NCBI RefSeq assembly: GCF_017591425.1
Contig: NW_024464918.1
Span: 13,452,001 to 13,516,000, forward strand
Length of the DNA stretch: 64,000 nt
Direction of reading: 5' to 3'
From: Ochotona curzoniae
Lineage: Eukaryota > Chordata > Mammalia > Lagomorpha > Ochotonidae
Numbering within the stretch: position 1 is the first letter of the stretch; the number at the start of each line of letters is the position of its first letter. The translations under genes and the position numbers were made by a program. The notes beneath the pieces were generated by a model, which saw only the letters and a list, made by a program, of their open reading frames with translations, searched no databases and was not told the DNA's origin. Shown here in pieces: positions 33,661 to 45,600 of this stretch.

Positions 33661-35570
33661 TGGGTATGAGTACAGTATTATTATTTTGTTAATTTTAATT
33701 TCTGATGATGATTACATGGTTGACCAGGGTGGGAAGGATTGAGGGATAGGGAAAGCTGGGTGAAATCATTGTTTCCAAATTCTCTATTTCTCATGTTCTG
33801 AGGGTTCTGACCAAGTGGCTTGGATAGTTCTGAAATGTGGTTGATTTTGCTGATCCACCAGTGAGGCAACCGTCCCGATGTCTATTGACTGACGTAGTCC
33901 ACCTCAAGTTTCCATTCATCCAGATTTTTGCTGTCTTTGTATGCTGGGGTAGTTATCCAATTTGCTCTGTTCTCCTTCCTCTGCTACAGTACCAAATGAG
34001 CTGTCAAATTCTTCATGTGCTTCAGGGTCTGTGTCCACTGCTCTGCCTTTTTTGCTCACAGGCAGATCCAAGGACCAGGGCCAGGTGACCCAAGTCCTGC
34101 CAGATCCCTCTCCCCCAGGGCTCACAAACCTGGTACCCACCTCGCACGTAGGCCTCCAGTTCCGGGCCATGCTGGATCCCTGCCTCAGGGCTCACAAACC
34201 CAGTACCCACCTCATAGGTGGGCCACAGGACCAGGCCAGGAGACCTGAACCCCACCAGATCGCCTGTCCCCAGGGTTCACAAATTTGACACCCACTGAGC
34301 TGGCAGGTCCTAAGACCCAGGCCTGGTGACCCGAGCCCTGCCAGACCCCCTGCCCGTTGTGGTTCACAAACCTGGCTCCCAAGACCCCAGGCTGGCATGG
34401 CTCTCTGCACCTCGATATCCCCAATGTGAGCTGGCTGGCATTATGACCTGACCTGACCTATCCTACACCCTGTCCAGATTTCCAGACCTGCCAGTGGATG
34501 TTGTGAACTAGCCAGCCTGGTCTGTCCCCAGACCTGACCCACATGTGTGCCAGTGGGTACTATAACCTGGCATGGTCTGCGCTGCTCCTTAACTTGGTTT
34601 TTGCATTCACCTGCATGGACTGCATCCCTACAGAGGAGATTACCAGGTTCCTCTGTTGGGTCTCCTCCAAGTGGCAGATCTCGTGCACACCAGTGGACCC
34701 TTTGCCCAGGTTGGTTTTGTCCAACCTGACTGGAGGCCCACATGCCCTGGCAGGAACGGTGGCCTTGCTCAACTGGCCCACACCCATTCTGGTTCTTACT
34801 GTTGGGTATTGCAGCCTAGGCACCCCTGGTCTGTGCCCAGACACAGCTTTCACATGGTTCAGCAGGAGTCAAGACCCAGCCCAGCCCGTTCTTCACCCAC
34901 TCTGGCACTCATGGGTACCAGTGGGTGCTGGAGTATAGTGCAGCCTGCTGTTTTCCAGTTCCAGTCCATACTCGCACCAAGGGAGGCTGTAGCTGTGGCC
35001 AGCCCAGCGTACTGCACTCAATCCGGCTCTCATGTTCACCAGTGGGATTCCCAACCCAGCTGGTGTGCCCCCTTAGTCTCCTAGCCAGGCCTGTTCCCAT
35101 CCACAGTTACTGGGCGTGCCAGCGAAGATTGTCGTTCCGCAGGGGTGAGCCCACTTATCCCCCACAGATTCTGCCACAAGACCTGATTCTCTCACATGTT
35201 AGTTATTATCTTGACCTATCCTAACTTCACCCTTCCCCTGATCAAACTCTCACAGGTGGTTACCGTGATCTTGCCCTGTCTGGTAGGCCCTGGCCTTGGC
35301 TTTAGAGTGTTCCAGAGAATGGTGCTAGGTGATGGTTGACGCTAACTACCACAGCTCAGGTCTCCCGTGTGTGCTGGTGCTTTAGGCTGACCTTTAAAGG
35401 CTTCCCATTTCCCCTCCAAATTGCTTAGACTCAGCACTCTCACTTACCTAAAAGTACAGTGGCCTTGTCAATTGATGTCCCACAGTAGTCATTTCTCTTA
35501 TGGACATGAACCCTGAGGTCCCCCGCTCAGCCTCACTTGTGCCATAACCCATACCCCATGTAACCTACAT
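33660..35570 (-). mobile_element. Lagomorph LINE-1 3' UTR, about 1.9 kb, with internal minisatellite
   Basis: Its opening (GTTAATTTTAATTTCTGATG, then GACGTAGTCCACCTCAAGTT and CTCTGCTACAGTACCA) parallels the L1 3' UTR at 10.36-11.51 kb. A long GC-rich part follows with degenerate direct repeats (next entry) and phrases such as CAGTGGGTACTATAACCTGG, the counterpart of CAATGGGTGTTGCAGTCCAG in the other copy. Stop-free stretches here are not genes. The orientation is inferred. Confidence 0.6.
34060..34390. repeat. Degenerate minisatellite, units of about 70-87 bp
   Basis: The motif (C/T)TCACAAAC(C) followed by (T)GGTACCCAC or a variant recurs at 34121, 34191, 34276 and 34363, so the units are 70, 85 and 87 bp. 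Between them GCCAGATC- and GGTGACCC-type blocks recur. Confidence 0.75.
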
Positions 35571-35678
35571 GCCTAAGTCCCTAGAATGTGATGCTACCTG
35601 GCAGTCCAAGGGCTTCATACAGTGCCTTTGGCAAATGGGCTGTCTAGTCTGGAGCCACCTCTGCTGCCACCAGCTGGC

Positions 35679-35693
35679 GGGGGGGGGGGGGGG
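35679..35693 (+). repeat. G15 homopolymer
   Basis: Fifteen consecutive G between CAGCTGGC and ACAG. A candidate G-quadruplex and a likely sequencing or assembly trouble spot. Confidence 0.95.
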
Positions 35694-35790
35694 ACAGAAG
35701 GACCCCCAGCAGGCCCCTGAAGCTGCCTGCTGCTCCTGAGGAGCACGTGGAATCAAGGTGACTCCAAAGCACAGTATTCTTACTGGATAT

Positions 35791-36117
35791 TTGTTGTTGT
35801 TGTTGTCTTAAATATTTGGTTTTACTGGAAAGTCAGATGAACAGAGAGGAAGAAAGACAAAGAGAAGGATCTTCCACCCTCTGGTTCACTCCCCAAGTGA
35901 CTACAACAGCCAGAGCTGGGCCAATCCAAAGAGCCAGTTTCTTCTGGGTCTCCCACATGGGTGCAGGGTCCCAAGGCTTTGGGCCATCCTCGACTGCTTT
36001 CCCAGGCCACAAGCAGGGAGCTGGTTGGAAAGTGGAGCAATTGGGATATGAACCAACTGGATCCAGGCAGATGGATGCAAGGCAAGGACTTTAGCCGCTA
36101 GGCTACTATGCCAGGCC
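35791..36117 (-). mobile_element. C-type SINE, full length
   Basis: Antisense copy whose tail has become (TTG)n at 35791-35805. It continues AGTCAGATGAACAGAGAGG, GGTTCACTCCCCAAGTGAC, and a head ending ATGCCAGGCCC. CTTACTGG flanks it at 35779 and 36118. It lies 310 bp upstream of coding exon 2. Confidence 0.92.
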
Positions 36118-36428
36118 CTTACTGGGTGTTGTGTTGCTAATTGTCTGTATTTGGAGTTAGGATTTTTTTTGTTTTGTTTTGTTTTAATAAATTTTGAGAA
36201 TTGCATAATTAATAAGGATTATAGAGTTGGGCAGTCTTCAAAGTAACATTGTGAAAACAATGCAAGACTGATGTTATAAACCCCTAAAAATAATAGATAT
36301 GGCTAAGGAGTTTTATGTGTTTGAATGGTTATTGCGTAGTGTATGACCTAACAGGTACATTTATGAGGTGATATCTAAAAACCGTTTCTATTGACTTATT
36401 TTTACATGCTGTGTCTTCTGAATTTTAG

Positions 36429-36471
36429 GTCTGCTCCAAGAAAACAAAAAATAGACAAACAAAGACAAAAC
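36429..36471 (+). other. RNF145: RNF145 exon 2, 5' UTR part
   Basis: Forty-three bases from the acceptor TTTTAG to the ATG. In the frame of the ATG they are open (SAPRKQKIDKQRQN), so a different first exon carrying an ATG could extend the protein. The ATG context is AACATGG. Confidence 0.8.
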
Positions 36472-36655
36472 ATGGCTGCAAAGGAGAAACTGGAGGCAGT
36501 GTTAAATGTTGCCCTGCGGGTACCCAGCATCATGCTGTTGGATGTCCTGTACCGATGGGATGTCAGCTCCTTTTTCCAGCAGATCCAAAGAAGTAGCCTC
36601 AACAACAACCCCCTTTTCCAGTATAAGTATTTGGCTCTTAATATGCATTATGTAG
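36472..36655 (+). CDS. RNF145: RNF145 coding exon 2 (residues 1-61 and first base of 62)
   Basis: This exon encodes the start of the protein, MAAKEKLEAVLNVALRVPSI, through LLDVLYRWDVSSFFQQIQ to ALNMHYV. The stretch AVLNVALRVPSIMLLDVLY is amphipathic to hydrophobic and may be the first membrane-associated segment. The rest is polar with an Asn-rich SSLNNNPL stretch. It ends GTAG|GTAAGT, a strong donor at 36656, leaving one base (G) of a glycine codon. The ATG is the first in frame after the acceptor and matches the RNF145 start known in other mammals. Confidence 0.97.
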
Positions 36656-39600
36656 GTAAGTGGCTCCATCACATTTTCTGGCCTTATGGTGAGCATTCTG
36701 ATTTATGTCTTTGTATATTTTTGAATTGTGCAAAAGTGAGGTTTAGTTAGAACTCCTAAGGAAATATTGATAAGTATTTATTAGTCTTAATTCTTGTTCT
36801 ATGTGTCTTACTGTGGCATGAAATTATTAGAATAAGAGCATGGCAGGTGGTCTTGAGATTTATTTTATTATGTAAAAGTGGAAGACAAGAAGACATTTTT
36901 GGGTTTCAGTATGATAAAATGTAAGTTATGAAAAATTATTCTCCAGACATTTGACTTTCATTTATTCTTGTTTTAGAGTGTGATAGTAATTCAAATATTT
37001 GTTGTTGTCTTTGAAAGGCTGAAAGAGAGAGCGCCTGCTCCCATTCACTTGATTCTCTCTTCAGATCCCCACCACCCCTGAACCTGAGCCGGACTTAACT
37101 CCAGATCTCCCATGTGGGTGGCAAGCCCCACAGCCTGCTAGGGTGCATTAGCAAATAAGTACGATTGGGAGTGGCATCAAGACTTGAATACAGGCATTCT
37201 GAGATAGGAGATGGGCATCCTAAATGACAGTTTAAGCACAGTGCCGCATGCCTGCCACAGAAGATAAGGTCTTCAAAATGCAATATTTATTGTTTCCTGA
37301 GAGAAACTAAAATGTTAATATCTGTTGAAGCTAAAAATGTTCATTTCAATTAAATGAAATGTGGTAAATGAAACAAAATATTTTCTTTCTTAAAAAATAC
37401 TCCTAGAATAATAATTGTTAGTAGTAAAAATAATGATGAAAGAATAGGGAAATACAGACATGAGAAAAATAAAATCCCTCCTGAATAAAAGTCATGATCC
37501 TAAGTTTTAGGTTCCTAAGTTTTAGGTTAGTTTTTAGTTTGTATTTAGTGAGTTTCACAATATATTTTTTATCATTGCTGTTGTGATCTGAAGGGTATTT
37601 TATCATGGGTATTAATAATATTTTTATTAGAATTTCCCGTCACAAAGCACACCATTCATAAAACTGTGAAGGCTTTTGTGTCTGTGGAATGCATTTTAAT
37701 CTATGGTGGGACTTTCTGGGCTCCACAGTTTAGCTGCTAAAAGCACCAGGAAAGCCACCGTGAGAATAGTGCTGTGGCTGAAAAAGCTCTGCACAAGTGA
37801 CAAAATGGGCTCACTAAGCTCATCTCCTGTAGCTGGCACCACCTTGGGAACGTCTGTGTAATGAGAAGGTTCCTTTATGTTGCAAAACACTATAATTCTC
37901 AGCCCTTTATTAAAGGCTTTGTGTGTTAGTTTATGGAAAGTAATACTAGTCAGTTGTGGAACACTTGGGCACTTGGCAAAGATTTTTACCTTAATCAGCA
38001 AAATAATTCACCCTGTGATTTTAAAAAATGTGCTAATCATATATTACTTCTGAATAAATTGAAATACTTCTGAGAACAGCTCCAGATTAGGGATGGCGAG
38101 GGTTCTGGTCCGGTTGAGTTCTTCTTGGGCCTGTCATGCTGGGAAGTCAGCTGAGCTGAGCTTTCTTAAACACTCAGTCCACGCCTAGGAGAGGAACCTC
38201 GGTGATTAACACGAGTGGATATTTTCAGCTTGAACAGTTTGCAGTGGGAGTAATCTCTGTCAAAAAATTATGTAGTAGCTATGCAGTGAGGCATTTTGCA
38301 GAATTTTACACTTAGATTCATTTAAAAAAAAAGCTGTATTTTTAATTTTATGAAGAAGTATAGTGAGAAGTATCTTCTGTGTTCCACATAGACCAGGTTC
38401 TCAGAGTTAGTCCCAATCAGGAGCTATTATTTTTGTCTTAGAATTCTAGAGATGTTTTATGTCTACATAAGCAAATATATATGTATTTTCCCTTTTCTGC
38501 TCAGATGCTTGCAAAATGTACACAGTTCTGAATCCTGATTGTGCTTGCTTATGTGCCGTGGAGCCGTCACTACTAGTGAAGTTTTGTGCTCTGCTTTATG
38601 TTGATGCTTTGCATTCTGTCAAATCGTAATACTCTGGTTAGAGATTAAGGCTCATTTCTCCCTGTCCCCAGTTCTGTTTTCCAGTGGTGTAGCAGTATCC
38701 TCTTAAGGACATTTCTGTAATTGATGTAGCAAATCGACTTGTGAACATTATAGATGCCATCTGTCCTGCTCGCACAGTGATGTACTGACTGCGTAGACAT
38801 AATTTCAGCAGGTGCAGATACAGCCTGAAGCTAAATTATTAGAAATGAAATTGAAAGGCTTGAGAGAATATACATTTGTGATGTTGATACGTATCATTCT
38901 TTGTAGGGTTTCAGCATTTTGTATCTCTACAGTGTTTGAGTGTTATAGAAATCCTACATTTTTTCACAATAGTTCATGATCAAACTTGTATTTCTAGTAA
39001 ATAAAACATTGATTTTTAAATTGGTGTAGTTTTGGTTTGGTTCCTCTTTTATGAGCAAGAGTTAACTTACTATCTTTTTTTTTTTTTTTTAATTTTATGG
39101 TACAATTCTATAGGGTCTGGAATACAACCCTCCCTCCCCAATTCCCATACCCAGCTGATTTACCCATGTTATTACAATAGTATAGTCCTTCATAAGGAGT
39201 CATAATTCCATCAGTTTCTTATTTAAGTGTGCACCGACATTGATGGTACAGTATCAGTCCAGCATCCCATTGTCTAGGTATGTCCAACAGTTTGAGAGTC
39301 CATCTTTGATTTGGAAGTAGGGATGCATATTGCATTGTATCTTCACATCTGGATGATAGTAGTCTGTTATGCCATCACTATACAAGATTTAACTTATTTG
39401 TGTGTTAAGAAAAATTGTATTTCTTGGGAGAATTCTCACCCCACATCTCACTCAGCTTTCTATGGTATATGCTTTTTTTTTTTTTTAATAATTTGCAGGA
39501 ATTTGGGATACGTTAGGGAAATTAACCCTTTGTTAAGGATTGAAAATATTTTTCCTAGTTTCAGTTCTCTGATTCACCTTGAGATTTTGACATGCAAACA

Positions 39601-42600
39601 TCTTTTTTTTTTTTAATGTGGTTGAATTTATCTAAATTTACCTAAACAAGTATCTAAATGGAGAATCATTAGTCCATTCTACATTGTTTTTATCTTTTCT
39701 GTTAGCACTCAATTCTAGTCTGGCCTACAGAATTTACCATCCACAAAGAGCATCCTTTGTGAATATGTGGTTTTGGTTTCTGCTGTTCACTTTGCCTAGT
39801 GTAGGAATGCCTTGTAAGAAATTGCTCATCCTTTGAGGGCCAAGTTAAACTTAAGCAGCCATTCATCTACAGTTTACAGGACCTTTGGAAACCCCTTTCA
39901 GCCTTCCACTCAGAAGATACCTGGAAGTCAGCAGTCACTCCCTTTTATCCCTTTGAGTTTCCTGTGTTTGCTTAGGAAGGTGCATAGCTAGTAGAGGCTG
40001 GGGGAAGTTAGGGTAAGAGGAAATCCATGTCACAAGCTGAAGAGTAAACATTGTTCTGAGGGTGGTTACGTCATGGGGGACCACGGAGACCCAAGTGTTC
40101 TGGATTTGACAAGTGTGCAATTGCTGACTTCAGGTTTTTTTAGCGTAGGAGAGTGTAGGAGGCTTATAAAGGTTTTGTAGACTGTAGAGAATAAAGGAGG
40201 AAATAGAGTCATGAGGCCAGATAGAATAAACAAAGCAGGTGGTAAGAAAAAGGAAAATCAGTATAAAAGATTTTTTTTTAATTGAAGAGCTCTATGCATC
40301 CTTTGCAACAAAGGTACCCTTGTCAAGGGAATGATTGACAATATAGAAAATAGAGTGTTTTCAGGAGTTGGAGAAATAAGATCTTTAAAAAAAACATTAT
40401 TTGAGAGACAGTTAGAGATAGATCTTCCATCTATCTGTTGGTTCACTTCTCAAGTGGCTCCAGTGGTTGGGGCTGGCTCAGGCTGGGTCAGGCTGGGTCA
40501 GGAGCTTCATTTGGGTCTGGGTTTCCCATGTGGGTGGCAGGGGCCCAAGTAGTTGGACCTTCTCTTGCTGCTTCCCTAGGCACATTAGCAGGGAGCTGGA
40601 TTAGAAGTGGGTCAACCAGAACTTGTACCAGTTCCCTGTACCAGTGCCCATGTGCAATGCCAGCCTTCCAGGTAGCTACTTAACTGGCTACACCACACAC
40701 CAACTCTGGAAATAGGATCTTTAATTAAGTGAATGGGACACCCGTAGAAATTGACATTAATACACTCAGTTCTTCCACTGCTTTATATATTCAATAGAAA
40801 TCCTAGAGTGATAGGCTGAATTTACTATTGCACTGTAACAGACAACCTCAGAACTTGTTGAAAACTAGTTGGAAAATAATTTATTCCAAGCTGTTTCTAT
40901 TAGTGTGATTAATTGGGATTCTAAGGAAGACTCGTGTTTGATTTCTCTCTCAATGTCTGTGCCAGGTTATATCTTTTTTTTTTTTTTTAAACAGGTTATA
41001 TCTTAAGTGTTGTGCTGCTCACGTTGCCCAGGCAGCACCTGGTTCAGCTTTATCTCTATTTTTTGACTGCCCTGCTCCTCTATGCTGGTCATCAAATCTC
41101 CAGGTAAGAATGTGACCCTATTTTACATGAACGTAGGTCATTTCCTTTTCTGTGAGTACCATTAAGATGCTGAGGCACTGGTATGTGTTCAAAATGAGTT
41201 TTCTCAATGGACATTATCATTCAGAATCAGTGTCTGGGGTGATGCTCAGTTTTCACTCAGGTATGTTCCTATGCTTAGACTTGGTGGTGAAAACAAGGTA
41301 AGCTCTCTTAGTGTTTTTCCGCTAAGCTCGACTGGAAGTCCAACAGCCTGTGCTGCAGCAGACATCATGATGTCTGTCTCATTGTGAAGCCCCAAGCCTT
41401 TCACAGCCTGTTCCTATGTGTTTATGCTTTGTTGTTGAGAGAGGTCTCTCATTTGAGTGACAGAAAACAAAGAAGGTCTCTGTTTTCGGTGTTGAGTAGA
41501 ACACAGCTTCACTTGACAACAGTGAAGATGACAGGAAGTGCAGCACTACCCTCACAGATCCAGATGTTACAGCTTTGACATCATGCTTGGCATGAGCAGT
41601 AGCAGAAGTTGAAAGAATTAAAGTGACATCCCAAACTGATTTACTCCCCAAATGCCTGCAAAGGGTGGGACAGGGCCAACCCAAAGCCAGGAGCTAGGAA
41701 CTTGAATCCAGGTCGGCCACATAGATGGTAGGGAATTAATTGCTTAAGATGTTACTGCTACTTGCTAGGGTCTGCAGTAGCTGGAACCAGAAATTAGAGC
41801 TGGGAATTGAACCTAGACACTTTTTTAAAAAAAAAAAAGTTTCATTTTTATTGCAGAGTCAGATATAGAGAAGAGAAGAGATAGAGAAAGATCTTCCATC
41901 TTCTGGTTCACTCCCCAAATGGATGCAGTGGCCGGAGCTGAGCCGATTTGAATGCAAGAGCAGGAGCTTCCTATAGGTCTCCCACACAGGTGCAGGATCC
42001 CAAGGCTTTGGACCATCCTCCACTGCTCTCTTAGGCCATAAGTAGAGAGCTGGGTAGGAAGCCGGGCTGCCGGGATTAGAACCAGCACTCATATGGGATC
42101 CTAGCACAATCAAGGCGAGGACTTTAGCCACTAGGCTACCATACCAGGCCCAAACCTAGACACTTTGATATGGGTTGTGGGATTATACATCACTAGGGCA
42201 GATGCCTGCCCCTATTTGTTCATTTTAAAAACAAAAATCCTGTCTGCAGAACATAAACAGTAATTGGTTTCTGGGCTCTGGAGTCAGCATTACGGTGTGT
42301 GTCAGCACTTTAACACCTAAGAACCACACAGATATTTCTTGGAGAGATGAATGGGTGCTTGGTTCCTTATTTGCTGCCACATCAACTTGAGTTGACACCA
42401 TCATTTCGTCACCTGTAGGAGTTGCTTGTTGTAAAATCCAACCTGATGAGTTGATTTCTGATACAAAGTAAATGCTCAGTGAATTTTAACACTTAACATC
42501 TTGGGTTAAGAAAACAGCAATATTTGTGACCATTTTCTTGTGTATTATTATTTGGAAAACAGTTTTTTTAATGTTAGTATTCTATGGTGTATATGTGTAA

Positions 42601-45600
42601 TAAATAACTTTTTATAGGTGACATGGTTTTGAAAAACAATCAGGAAAATCTCGATGTTAAAAGCAAATAGGGCCTGGTGCAGTGGCCTAGTGGCTAAAGT
42701 CCTTGCCTTGAATGTGCCAGGATCCCATATGGGTCCGGTTCTAATGCCAGCAGCTCTGCTTCCCATCCAGCTCCCTGCCTGTAGCCTGGGAAAGCAGTCG
42801 AGGATGGCCCAAAGCCTTGGGTCCCTGCACCCACGTAGGAGACCTGGATGAGTTCCTGGCTGCTGGCTTTCAGATCAGTGCACCTCCAGCCGTTGTCGTC
42901 ACTTGGGGAGTGAATCATCGGACGGAAGATCTTCCTCTGTCTTTCCTCCTCTCTCTATATATCTGACTGCAATAAAAATCTTAAAAAAAAAAAAGGCAAA
43001 TAGAACTATTACAGTCCTAGTTTTCTTGAAGTTAGAAGTTTGGTTTCCATTCGGTTTAAAACCGTGTAGCTCTGTGTTTATCTACAATGCTAATGTGCAG
43101 ACATTTCCAAAGGTGAAAGTTCCATTATGTAAGGGGAAAGGGTGCCCAAACTCTGTAAGATGCCTTCTGACATTTGTTCCTGTAATTTCAGGTTTTTTCC
43201 CCTAGTGTTTAAAGTTTGCTTTTATTACCAGGAAATTTAAGCTTATTTTATAAACAAAAAACTTTTTAAATAAAACTGTTATAATGAGCAAGATGCTTTC
43301 TAGCTCTGTTTTTCATTTTGATCCTTATTACAATTCTTTGAGGTTTACAAATGAAAAAAATAGAAGTGCACCAACAGGAATAGAAAAATCTCAGACTTTT
43401 ACCTAAATCCAGGTTTTTTCATTCCTAGTATAGTCCTCTGAAAAAGATAGCAAACGTAATGGAAAGAAAACTTTCTATTTATGTTATTTATTTTTAAAAT
43501 GAATATCTTTATAAAATATCCTAATAAACATTTGTTTAATTATTTGGAAGACAAAGACACGAGGGAGAAAGACTCCTGAATCTGCTTGTTTCTCCAGAAG
43601 CCTGCAGTAGCCCGGGCTGGGTTGGGCTGCAGCAAGGAGCCAGGAACTCTGTCTGGGTATTGCACGGGAGCAGCAGGAACCTGTTGCTGCCCAGGGCGTG
43701 AATGGTATGAAGCAAGGAATTAGAATTGGAGCCAGGACTCAGACCCAGGTACTCTAGTGGGGGGGTGTGGTATTTCAAGCAGCATTTTAACCACTTAGCC
43801 AAGCACTTGCCCTGAAAAAATGTTTAGTATCAAATTGAGTACGAAACTGTTCCTGTCACATCCTTGCCAATACTTACGAATGTCTTTTTCAGTAGATTTT
43901 TTTTTTTAGTGAGTATTTTGATTTTCAGTTTTATTTCCCTGTTGACTAGTGATATTGAACATCTTTTCATGGGTCACTAGCCGTTTGTTCACCTTTGGGT
44001 ATTTTGCTGATCATTTCTTAGGATGACGTGTCTTTTGTCTTTCTATTTTTGAATTACAGTGAATGTAGTATGTAACAGTTGAAAAGAATTTTTTTTCGAC
44101 AAACTTGATCTATTTTATCATCAGAAACAACTGCTAAATACCTAAGAATCCAGAAACAAAGTGGAGAGAGAGGCAGAATCAGAGAGTGTAAGACTACTGT
44201 AGATGGAGGCTTTTCCTCATATGGTGAAGTTGTAAGCTCACAGAGGTTTTCTTTTTTATTTATTTCCTTGGTTCCTTGGTTTATTTTCTTTGACTTCTCT
44301 CTTTCTCTGTTGACTAAGAATTTTTTAATTCTGCAATTTGTCTTTGAGGCCCTTTTCGTTTATCTTCTGTGTTCATTATGCCTTCAAACAATTTCCATTG
44401 AAAGAGAAGGGAAATGGGTTTGAGGGGTGTTTGATGTACTGTGATCAGGGTTGTTATTCTACAGATTGCACAATTGAAATGAGTTAAGGGAAAGGTATAG
44501 TTTATTTCATAGAATAGCAGGAATTCTTGCTTATGACTTAATAAATGTATTTTACTATTTTTAGTCCTCTAAATTGAAATGTTGTAATGTCTCTTGAATA
44601 GCTTATTGGAATAAAATATTAAAATGTGCAACTTTGTGACTTTCTCCAATTATTGATCTAGGAACTAATTATTGATCTAAAATGAGAGGTAGTATATCCT
44701 GTTTGGCTCCTTCCTGTTTAGGCTAACTGTCTTGTATTTATCTTGTGAGTGAGTCCCTAGGGGGATTGAGTAACCAAGAGTTCTCATTGCCAGCAAGAGA
44801 TGCCCCGGAGTTGTACATAAGTTAGAGATACAAATATTGCTTCACACTGGTACTTACTTCAGTTCTTTGCCGTAGGGGCTGCATAGTTGTGCTAGTTCCC
44901 TCTGGTTCTGGCAAGCTAAACCCAGTTGGCCCAGTGGGAGAGTCTGCAGGCGGCTTCTTCTGGTGCCTGGCCACCTTCACTGAAGTGGATCTTAACGAGA
45001 AGTCAGCCAGAACTGTCTGGAGAGAGAAGGGAATTGAGCAATGACGAAAGGGACAGAGGGGAAATACTAATTTTCTAGAGTAAAATAACTGATACGGAGA
45101 CTTCAGTTGGACCGGAAAGGGACACGTTGGTGAGAGCTCCTCCTGAGATCCCAATAGAGGACAAAATAGGAGAAGCAGAGGGAGGTGCTGCTTAACCTCA
45201 AAGTGTCTGTGGGCAAAAGCTGGTGATTTCTTTTTCTGAGATGCAGACCTCCGTTAGTGTCCTATTCTATTAAATAACTAACTAAATAAATAAATCTATT
45301 TAAACATCACAGAGAATACTTTTTTCCTAACAAGTTTTGTATGTGGAGTTATAATTTAAGGTATACCCTTAGAGAAAGACAAACTTTATAAATGAGGAGT
45401 AACTGAAATAGGCGTGAAGTATGGCAGAATGACTAATAAATGTCTCAGCAGGAAGAAGTTTTAGAAGAACGCTGAGTTTTCTGAGTTGTATTACAGAACA
45501 TCACCAATGTAATACCAGGAGTAATCAGGGCAAAGCACCCCTAGTTTATAAAAGCCACGTAACATAAAATCGACTGTTTTTAAGTGACTGATTCAGTGGC

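Larger units (their letters stand above)
27623..36428 (+). other. RNF145: RNF145 intron 1
   Basis: An 8.8-kb intron if exon 1 ends at 27622. The first 4.2 kb (27.6-31.83 kb) has no SINE or LINE that I can recognise. The second half holds three SINEs in a row, a 1.9-kb L1 3' UTR and a fourth SINE. It ends at TTCTGAATTTTAG before 36429. Confidence 0.65.
36656..40994 (+). other. RNF145: RNF145 intron 2
   Basis: GT at 36656, AG at 40993-40994. It holds an old SINE (37000-37258), a lagomorph L1 3' end (39073-39410), an antisense L1M piece (39440-39720) and a SINE (40390-40704). Nothing was recognised in 37260-39070 or 39721-40389. The last 30 bases contain an unusual duplication (see findings). 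Confidence 0.9.

Noticed and set aside
33837..35224. Many overlapping ORFs of 60-142 codons
   Set aside because: They lie within an L1 3'-UTR-like repeat with a minisatellite, occur on both strands and show no protein family.
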